From: Methanobrevibacter sp.
GTDB lineage: Archaea > Methanobacteriota > Methanobacteria > Methanobacteriales > Methanobacteriaceae
Reading direction: 5' to 3'
NCBI GenBank assembly: GCA_017646885.1
Contig: JAGCLR010000271.1
Location: 1-5,172 of the forward strand
Length of the DNA: 5,172 nt
The notes below the pieces were generated by a model. That model did no database searches and was not told where the DNA came from. It saw only the letters and a program-made list of their open reading frames with translations. Position numbers and translations under genes: made by a program. Within the stretch, counting starts at the first letter, position 1, and each line of letters begins with the position of its first letter. Below, piece by piece: positions 1 to 3,655 of this stretch.

Positions 1-39
1 ACGTAGTTAGAAAAGATTAATTAAACAATGCTCATAGTG

Positions 40-78
40 TTTTTCCTATTCTTATCTTTTTCTATGTTTTTATTTTTT
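40..78 (+). terminator. Cluster of oligo-T tracts, possible 3' end of an upstream gene
   Basis: The + strand carries four T runs in 39 bp: five at 40-44, five at 57-61, five at 67-71 and six at 73-78. Archaeal RNA polymerase terminates at such runs without needing a hairpin, so this could end a + strand gene lying left of the window. No coding sequence can be assigned in 1-39: each + frame meets a stop within the first 20 bases, which fits either a gene tail or non-coding DNA. The background is very AT-rich, so chance runs are expected. Confidence 0.35.
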
Positions 79-100
79 AAAGTATTTTACGTATTTCTTT

Positions 101-155
101 TTTTAAAATTTTTTTAGAATTATTTTAGAATTATTTTAGAATTATTTTAAAATTT
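101..155. repeat. Five contiguous 11-bp AT-rich tandem repeats
   Basis: Five units follow each other without a gap. Units 2-4 (112-122, 123-133, 134-144) are identical, TTTTAGAATTA. Units 1 and 5 (101-111 and 145-155) are both TTTTAAAATTT. The array is therefore symmetrical in layout: two variant units flank three identical ones. An 11-bp period is close to one helical turn, so the T-tracts and A-tracts are phased on one face of the DNA, as expected of curved DNA. The array lies 46 bp upstream of the start codon at 201 and just upstream of its likely TATA box. A role as an upstream promoter element, a chromatin-protein site or plain slipped-strand expansion cannot be separated from sequence. 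Confidence 0.9.
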
Positions 156-167
156 TTTTATCAATTT

Positions 168-176
168 TTTATATTA
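168..176 (+). promoter_or_regulatory. Possible TATA box for the C_GCAxxG_C_C gene
   Basis: TTTATATTA resembles the archaeal TATA consensus TTTATATA. With the usual spacing of about 25 bp from box centre to start site, transcription would begin near 197-199. That would leave almost no leader before the ATG at 201, and the AGTGGT motif at 192-197 would then not be transcribed. An alternative box further upstream cannot be excluded in such AT-rich DNA. Confidence 0.3.
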
Positions 177-200
177 ATTTTATTTACTTAAAGTGGTATT

Positions 201-638
201 ATGAGTCATGTAGAAAGATCTGTGGAATTATTTGGATTAAAGTTCAATTGTGCACAAGCTGTTTTTGCAAGCTTTTCTAAGGAATTAGGCATTGATGAAA
301 AGCAAGCACTTAAAATTGGAGGATGCTTTGGCAGTGGCATGCGTAAAGGTGAGGTTTGTGGAGCATGCACTGGTGCATTAATGGCTTTGGGATTAAAGTA
401 TGGTCAAAGTGAAGTCGGTGATGTCGATAGTAAACTAAAGTCCGATGATGTTTGCGTAAAGTTCTTAGAGGAATTCGAATCAGTAAATGGATCTTATATC
501 TGCAATGAATTATTAGGCTGTGACATAAGGACTAAAGAAGGAGTGGAATATGCAGTTGAAAACAATCTTTTCACTAAAATTTGTCCTAAAATGGTTGAAT
601 CCGCTACATTGATTGCAGAAAAATTAATTAAGGAATAA
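201..638 (+). CDS. C_GCAxxG_C_C family protein (cysteine-rich, probable metal or redox protein)
   Basis: This 145-residue protein matches the family named for its cysteine pattern. C17 is followed by G41-C42-F43-G44-S45-G46 (the GCAxxG signature, with F for A), then C53 and C56 in CGAC. Four more cysteines follow, C85, C101, C107 and C128; C101 (CNELLGCD) and C128 (ICPK) sit where I recall the family having late cysteines. No signal peptide or membrane helix is visible, so it is probably cytoplasmic. Eight cysteines in a small protein suggest metal-cluster binding or a redox role, but the family has no firmly established reaction to my knowledge. Length is normal for the family. The ATG at 201 is preceded by AGTGGT at 192-197, with the same 3-nt gap to the start codon seen in the window's other complete genes. 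It stands alone: the next gene is convergent. Confidence 0.85.
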   Translation: MSHVERSVELFGLKFNCAQAVFASFSKELGIDEKQALKIGGCFGSGMRKGEVCGACTGALMALGLKYGQSEVGDVDSKLKSDDVCVKFLEEFESVNGSYICNELLGCDIRTKEGVEYAVENNLFTKICPKMVESATLIAEKLIKE

Positions 639-653
639 TTTTTTAATTATTCC
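632..653. terminator. Hairpin spanning the stop codon, between convergent genes
   Basis: GGAATAATT (632-640) and AATTATTCC (645-653) form a perfect 9-bp stem with a TTTT loop. The TAA stop codon (636-638) of the C_GCAxxG_C_C gene lies inside the left arm. On the + strand the nearest T run is six bases at 680-685, about 27 bp away. On the - strand the hairpin is followed directly by a T-rich stretch (complement of 617-631), which fits a terminator for the convergent hydrolase gene ending at 692. It may serve both genes. Archaeal termination relies mainly on T-tracts, so the hairpin's role is uncertain. Confidence 0.45.
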
Positions 654-691
654 CTTTATCAAAATTGAAAAATTAGCTATTTTTTATTTAA

Positions 692-1450
692 TCAAATATT
701 GAAAAAGTTTTTAGCATTTTCAAATGCTACCTTATCTATCTCTTTTTTATCATATCCTAATCGTTTTAATGTTCTTACTGTTTTTGGAACAGAAAGAGGA
801 TTAGATGGCTTATTGCTTATATCACTATTCAATAGGAATTTATCAAAACCGTATTTATCCAATATTTCAATTGCCTCTTCAACTTCCATCTTTTGAGGCT
901 GTACAGTCAATCCTAAGGTGAATTCCTCATCTATCACCTCTTCTACGGTATTGAGATTTATGTGATCCACTACAACAAGCTTAGGATTTATGTTTTCAAG
1001 CACGATTTCCTTAATGTCCTTTAGGACTTCAAGCTTATTCTTTCTTGGAGTGTGAATGATGACTTTTGATTCAGTTGCATCTGCCAATTCCAATTGCTTT
1101 TTAAAGACTTCCTTTTCCAAATCAGTGTTTTCATCCAATCCTATTTCTCCAATAGCTATTATGTCCTTGTTTTCTATCCATTTTTCCAATTGTTCAAAGA
1201 TTATTTCATTATTCTTTAATGCATTTGCTGGGTGAATTCCCAATGCAACCCTTAAGTCAAGACCATATTCTCCTGCCCTTCTTGGTTCAAAGTTTAGGAT
1301 TCTATTCAAGTGGTTTAAAAGTATTTCAGGGTTGTTATCAATTTTATAAGGATAGAAAGAGCAGGTGATTGCAGTATCTATTCCGCTAATAAACATCTTT
1401 TCAAAGTCTTCACTGCTTCTTGAATCAGCATGCATATGTGTATCAATCAT
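692..1450 (-). CDS. TatD-family metal-dependent hydrolase (TIM barrel)
   Basis: This 252-residue protein shows the metal-ligand pattern of the TatD-like amidohydrolases. It has H5-x-H7 at the N-terminus (IDTHMH), E102 in GEIGLD, H133 in VIIHTP, H163 in VVDH and D210 in NSD. The GIHP motif (71-74) is also typical. Bacterial TatD proteins are metal-dependent DNases or exonucleases; the archaeal members, which this most resembles, are mostly uncharacterised, so the substrate is unknown. No signal peptide or membrane helix is seen, so it is probably cytoplasmic. I chose the ATG at 1450 over an in-frame ATG at 1489. The 1450 start puts the HxH strand at the very N-terminus, as in the family, and has GGTGAA three bases upstream. 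The extra 13 residues are basic and polar and have no such site. The gene converges on the C_GCAxxG_C_C gene and diverges from the regulator operon, with which it may share control sites. Confidence 0.85.
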   Translation of the reverse strand: MIDTHMHADSRSSEDFEKMFISGIDTAITCSFYPYKIDNNPEILLNHLNRILNFEPRRAGEYGLDLRVALGIHPANALKNNEIIFEQLEKWIENKDIIAIGEIGLDENTDLEKEVFKKQLELADATESKVIIHTPRKNKLEVLKDIKEIVLENINPKLVVVDHINLNTVEEVIDEEFTLGLTVQPQKMEVEEAIEILDKYGFDKFLLNSDISNKPSNPLSVPKTVRTLKRLGYDKKEIDKVAFENAKNFFNI

Positions 1451-1498
1451 ATTTTCACCATAATTTTTTCTTAATTTGGAATTTTTCAATTGGAATAT

Positions 1499-1506
1499 TT
1501 TTTATA
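1499..1506 (-). promoter_or_regulatory. Possible proximal TATA box for the hydrolase gene
   Basis: Read on the - strand this is TATAAAAA, continuing into ATATT. Start-site spacing of about 25 bp would place transcription near 1477, giving a leader of about 27 nt before the ATG at 1450. It would also exclude the alternative ATG at 1489. A second candidate box lies at 1547-1555. Confidence 0.35.
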
Positions 1507-1546
1507 GGCATATTAAAAAATCACTTTCTAATTATTATTTGATTTG

Positions 1547-1555
1547 TTTTATATA
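1547..1555 (-). promoter_or_regulatory. Possible distal TATA box for the hydrolase gene
   Basis: Read on the - strand this is TATATAAAA, by sequence the better of the two candidate boxes. It would start transcription near 1525 and give a leader of about 75 nt. On its upstream side (rightward on the + strand) is a 9-bp direct repeat, TAAAATTCA at 1567-1575 and 1577-1585, with a 10-bp period. That is a possible binding site for a transcription factor. Confidence 0.4.
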
Positions 1556-1610
1556 TTATTTTTTTCTAAAATTCAATAAAATTCAGTCTTTTTTAAAAAA
1601 TTTAACAGTT

Positions 1611-1630
1611 TGACATCAATATTGATGTCA
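1611..1630. promoter_or_regulatory. Perfect 20-bp palindrome, candidate operator
   Basis: TGACATCAAT (1611-1620) is followed without spacer by its exact reverse complement ATTGATGTCA (1621-1630). The symmetry stops at the flanking bases (T1610 and T1631). A gapless dyad of this length is what a dimeric winged-helix protein would bind. It lies between the divergent promoters: about 34 bp upstream of the regulator TATA box at 1664, and about 56 bp upstream of the distal hydrolase box at 1547-1555. Lying upstream of both boxes suits activation, or shared control, better than simple blocking of polymerase. The obvious candidate binders are the two regulators encoded next door, but nothing in the sequence proves this. 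Confidence 0.6.
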
Positions 1631-1663
1631 TCTTGTTATTGTTGTTCATGTTTTTCTAGCATG

Positions 1664-1672
1664 TTTATATAT
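1664..1672 (+). promoter_or_regulatory. TATA box, likely promoter of the regulator operon
   Basis: TTTATATAT is a near-ideal archaeal TATA box and the best + strand match in the 1451-1896 intergenic region. Transcription would begin near 1693-1695, giving an unusually long leader of about 200 nt before the ATG at 1897. A short direct repeat, CATGTTT at 1647-1653 and 1660-1666, overlaps the box. Weaker alternatives exist, such as TTATATG near 1718-1723 and TTATTTATT near 1750, which would shorten the leader. Confidence 0.5.
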
Positions 1673-1696
1673 GTGTACATTAAAATTATTAATTGA

Positions 1697-1713
1697 GTTA
1701 ACTATTCGTTAAC
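1697..1713. promoter_or_regulatory. Double GTTAAC site at the predicted transcription start
   Basis: GTTAAC occurs at 1697-1702 and again at 1708-1713, with TATTC between. Each hexamer is itself a palindrome and the centres are 11 bp apart, so both face the same side of the helix. The pair falls immediately downstream of the start site predicted from the 1664 TATA box. A protein bound here would block transcription initiation, so this is a candidate repressor operator. Confidence 0.4.
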
Positions 1714-1733
1714 AGATTATATGATTGAATTTT

Positions 1734-1767
1734 TAACCTTTAATTTAGGTTATTTATTTAATTTAGG
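1734..1767. repeat. 11-bp direct repeat with 18-bp period and overlapping inverted repeat
   Basis: TTTAATTTAGG occurs at 1739-1749 and 1757-1767. The first copy overlaps an inverted repeat, TAACCT (1734-1739) and AGGTTA (1747-1752), with a 7-nt loop. The repeats lie within the predicted leader of the regulator operon. They also fall in frame inside an 18-codon reading frame (1721-1777), where they encode FNLG twice. Binding-site, RNA-structure and coding explanations are all open. Confidence 0.55.
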
Positions 1768-1786
1768 GGTGTTTTGAGTTATGGGC

Positions 1787-1835
1787 TTTTAATTTTTGTT
1801 TGTTTTGTTCTTCTTTTGTTTGGTTAGTTTTATTG
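1787..1835 (+). promoter_or_regulatory. T-rich leader tract, possible conditional termination site
   Basis: On the + strand this stretch is mostly T with interspersed G, and 1793-1825 contains no A at all. It includes repeated TTTG units and a T5 run at 1793-1797. If transcription starts near 1694, the RNA would be U-rich here. U-rich RNA is the known signal for archaeal termination by the polymerase and by the aCPSF1/FttA factor. The tract could therefore limit readthrough into the regulator genes. A simple low-complexity leader is the alternative. Confidence 0.3.
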
Positions 1836-1859
1836 GGCAATAAATGATTTTTGTTTAGT

Positions 1860-1878
1860 TTATCAATTGGTTTGATAA
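1860..1878. promoter_or_regulatory. 7-bp inverted repeat just upstream of the regulator ribosome binding site
   Basis: TTATCAA (1860-1866) and TTGATAA (1872-1878) flank a 5-nt spacer, TTGGT. The end of the repeat is 9 nt before the ribosome binding site at 1888. As RNA it would form a weak A/U-rich hairpin; as DNA it could be an operator. Its ATCAA and TTGAT half-sites also occur in the 20-bp palindrome at 1611-1630, but with 5 bp rather than 2 bp between them. Confidence 0.4.
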
Positions 1879-1887
1879 TCTATAAAT

Positions 1888-1893
1888 GGTGGT
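1888..1893 (+). promoter_or_regulatory. Ribosome binding site of the first regulator gene
   Basis: GGTGGT followed by AAT and then ATG resembles the archaeal GGTGAT site. The same 6 + 3 nt arrangement precedes the other complete genes (AGTGGT-ATT, GGTGAA-AAT and GGTGAT-TTG before ATG). It supports the start at 1897. Confidence 0.65.
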
Positions 1894-1896
1894 AAT

Positions 1897-2700
1897 ATGT
1901 ATTATTTCTCAGTTGTTGGAGATGAGTTGAAATTTTTAAATAATTCGGATATTAGAATAAGAGTCTTGGTGGATTTATTGAATGGCCCTTTGAAAATAAG
2001 GGATATAAATAAGAAGTCTCTATTGAGCTACAGCTCAATTTCAAGCAATGTCCATAAGTTGTGCGATGAGGGTTACGTTGAGAAAATCCATAACAGCTTT
2101 CAATTGACAAATTTAGGATTGATTTACATCACAATTTTGCTGGATTTTAGGGATGTGATCTCAACAATAACCGATAATTCAGATTTTTGGCTAGACCATG
2201 ATATCTCATCTTTATCCATTGACGATTTAAACAAGCTATCCTCTTTGGAAGGCTCTGAATTGATTAGATGCAATTCAATGGATATCTACAAGACACATAA
2301 AGAATTCAAGCGACTATTTAAAAACTCAAGAAACTTGAAAGTCATTTTTCCTTACCTTCACCCTGAATATCCAAAATTGATTCGTAGATTGATCTTAAAG
2401 GGAATCAAGGTGGATTTGATAGTTTCAAGGGACATACTGGATGGCTTTATTAGGGATATTGGAAAGGATGTTGTTAAAAAAGGGATTTATGACGGCAATT
2501 TTTCCATAAAATACTTAAGTCATGATATTAAAATCGCTCTTGCAATTTCCAATGAATTCATTACAGTTGGATTGTTTAAGCTGGATGGAACTTATGACCA
2601 AAACAGACTATTGCTCTCAAATAAGAAAAAGGCAATTAGTTGGGGATTGACTATTTTTGATTCATATGATGATAATGCACTGCCTTTGATTTTGGATTGA
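1897..2700 (+). CDS. Winged-helix transcriptional regulator with FilR1 (DUF1724) domain
   Basis: This 267-residue protein has the layout of the methanogen FilR1-type regulators. An N-terminal winged helix spans about residues 17-75, with a recognition-helix region near 46-57 (SSISSNVHKLCD) and a wing near 62-71. A linker helix follows with the family's DFWLDHD motif (96-102). The FilR1 ligand-sensing domain runs from about 130 to 260, with MDIYKTHKEF (128-137) and FPYLHPEYP (151-159) conserved in type. FilR1 is named after a regulator of methanogenesis and cell-signalling genes in Methanothrix; the ligand and targets of this copy are unknown. The hydrophobic stretch 75-84 is best read as a dimerisation helix, not a membrane segment. 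It is the first gene of a two-gene operon whose partner starts 16 bp downstream. The long dyad-rich upstream region suggests strong, possibly autogenous, regulation. Confidence 0.85.
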   Translation: MYYFSVVGDELKFLNNSDIRIRVLVDLLNGPLKIRDINKKSLLSYSSISSNVHKLCDEGYVEKIHNSFQLTNLGLIYITILLDFRDVISTITDNSDFWLDHDISSLSIDDLNKLSSLEGSELIRCNSMDIYKTHKEFKRLFKNSRNLKVIFPYLHPEYPKLIRRLILKGIKVDLIVSRDILDGFIRDIGKDVVKKGIYDGNFSIKYLSHDIKIALAISNEFITVGLFKLDGTYDQNRLLLSNKKKAISWGLTIFDSYDDNALPLILD

Positions 2701-2706
2701 TTTTTT

Positions 2707-2713
2707 AGGTGAT
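2707..2713 (+). promoter_or_regulatory. Ribosome binding site deciding the start of the second regulator
   Basis: AGGTGAT is a perfect complement to the archaeal 16S rRNA 3' end. It touches a TTG at 2714 directly and lies three bases before the ATG at 2717. The three-base gap matches the other genes here, so ATG 2717 is the better start. Confidence 0.75.
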
Positions 2714-2716
2714 TTG

Positions 2717-3532
2717 ATGTTTAATGAAGAGGATTCACTAAATAGATATAATGATTTCATAACTGTTCGTTTTTTATTGGCTTCAAAAATGAGGCCTTTG
2801 CTTTTGTTATTGTTATCGGATATGGAGTATGATCTAAATGCATTTAGGGAGGAATTAGATAAGCCTTCAGCTTCAATTTTGCATGGATTAAAGGAATTGG
2901 AACGAATTAATCTAATCAAAAAGAATTTTAAAAGGTATTCCCTATCATCTAAAGGGGTCTTATGTTCTGCAAGCTTGAAAAAGCTTTTTAAGGATTTGTA
3001 CATTTTTGAAATCAATAGGGATTTCTGGCTTAATCATTCGATTGAATCAATTCCAAGGGATTCTTTTAGAAACACCTATTTGCTTAAGGATTCTGTTTTT
3101 GTGGAATCAGATGAGCATAACCTGTCAAAGTCATTCACAAAATACCTTGAGCTATTGAGCAATTGTGGCAATATGGAAATAATTCTCCCAATATTTTTAG
3201 AGGAACATCTGGAGATAATATTGGAAAATCTGGAAAATGGAGACAATTTGCTTTTGATTACAAATGATGAGGTACTCTCTTCATTAAGGAACTCCAAATA
3301 TTATGATGTTTTGGCTGATTTTTCAAAAAAGGGACAGGTAATCATTAGAAAGGTTGATTATGACTTGAAGGTGTTCTTGACAATCTGTGATGAGTTCATG
3401 TCCTTGAGTCTTTTCTTTAAGGATGGGCTTTTTGACAATTCCTGCTTTATTCTCAATGAGCATTCTGATGGGATAAAGTGGGCTAAGATCTTGTTTGAAA
3501 AGTTTTTTGAAAAGTCAGTTAGGGTGATTTAA
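2717..3532 (+). CDS. Second FilR1-type winged-helix regulator, divergent paralogue
   Basis: This 271-residue protein has the same architecture as its upstream neighbour but is only distantly similar by eye. A winged helix occupies roughly residues 20-80: a leucine-rich helix at 27-33, a recognition-helix region at 50-62 (PSASILHGLKELE) and a wing near 70-77. The family motif appears as DFWLNHSIESIP (102-113). The C-terminal half aligns with the FilR1 domain. Its best match to the first protein is near the end, where DYDLKVFLTICDEF corresponds to SHDIKIALAISNEF. The HPEYP segment of the first protein is replaced by a non-matching LEEHLE, so the ligand pocket has probably changed. The genes are 16 bp apart, with six T residues and a perfect ribosome binding site between them, so co-transcription is likely. 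A partner or antagonist role is possible but inferred. An alternative TTG start at 2714 would add one residue. Confidence 0.8.
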   Translation: MFNEEDSLNRYNDFITVRFLLASKMRPLLLLLLSDMEYDLNAFREELDKPSASILHGLKELERINLIKKNFKRYSLSSKGVLCSASLKKLFKDLYIFEINRDFWLNHSIESIPRDSFRNTYLLKDSVFVESDEHNLSKSFTKYLELLSNCGNMEIILPIFLEEHLEIILENLENGDNLLLITNDEVLSSLRNSKYYDVLADFSKKGQVIIRKVDYDLKVFLTICDEFMSLSLFFKDGLFDNSCFILNEHSDGIKWAKILFEKFFEKSVRVI

Positions 3533-3535
3533 GGT

Positions 3536-3597
3536 TTAAAAAAAGCAGTTCAGTAATTTAATTCAATTATTAATTTTAAAAGTTAAAAAAAGTAGTT
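3536..3597 (-). terminator. Two near-identical oligo-T modules downstream of glyS
   Basis: On the - strand AACTACTTTTTTTAA (3583-3597) and AACTGCTTTTTTTAA (3536-3550) differ at one base in 15 and lie 47 bp apart. Each contains seven T residues. They follow the primary hairpin/T-tract terminator of glyS and look like tandem back-up termination sites, protecting the convergent regulator operon from antisense readthrough. Confidence 0.5.
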
Positions 3598-3612
3598 TTG
3601 GAAACTATTCAA

Positions 3613-3655
3613 TTTAAAAAATTTAAAAAAGTTTATTGAAGTTTTGCTTCAATAA
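3613..3655 (-). terminator. Hairpin plus double T6 tract ending glyS
   Basis: On the - strand TTATTGAAG and CTTCAATAA (complement of 3633-3655) form a perfect 9-bp stem with a 5-nt loop. The glyS stop codon TAA is the last three bases of the right arm. Two bases later come TTTTTT, AAA, TTTTTT, AAA (complement of 3613-3630). A stem followed by T-tracts has the form of a bacterial-type intrinsic terminator, and the T runs alone would also serve in archaea. Confidence 0.6.

Noticed and set aside
101..155. CRISPR array or mobile-element remnant
   Set aside because: Units are 11 bp with no spacers, and there are no transposase fragments or terminal inverted repeats nearby.
699..896. 65-residue + strand reading frame
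   Set aside because: It lies entirely within the hydrolase gene on the opposite strand, which has clear family motifs; no ribosome site or recognisable product.
1451..1489. Upstream in-frame ATG adding 13 residues to the hydrolase
   Set aside because: No ribosome binding site, family proteins begin at the HxH strand, and the proximal TATA box would start transcription downstream of it.
1589..1600. 12-bp palindrome TTTTTTAAAAAA
   Set aside because: A simple homopolymer-type dyad, expected by chance in such AT-rich intergenic DNA; no supporting context.
1844..1858. Tiny reading frames in the leader (ATG at 1844; also ATG at 1781)
   Set aside because: Only three or four codons, without ribosome sites at the spacing used by the real genes.
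1694..1896. Known riboswitch or tRNA-like leader
   Set aside because: No conserved riboswitch core or cloverleaf is recognisable; stems are short and A/U-rich.
2119..2148. Membrane segment in the first regulator
   Set aside because: The hydrophobic stretch is only about 10 residues, is bounded by charged residues, and sits where the family has its linker or dimerisation helix.
2662..3015. 117-residue - strand reading frame
   Set aside because: Antisense to the end of the first and start of the second regulator gene; the protein is low-complexity Ser/Lys-rich and matches nothing I recognise.
3076..3297. 73-residue - strand reading frame
   Set aside because: Antisense shadow of the second regulator gene, Ser-rich, with no supporting signal.
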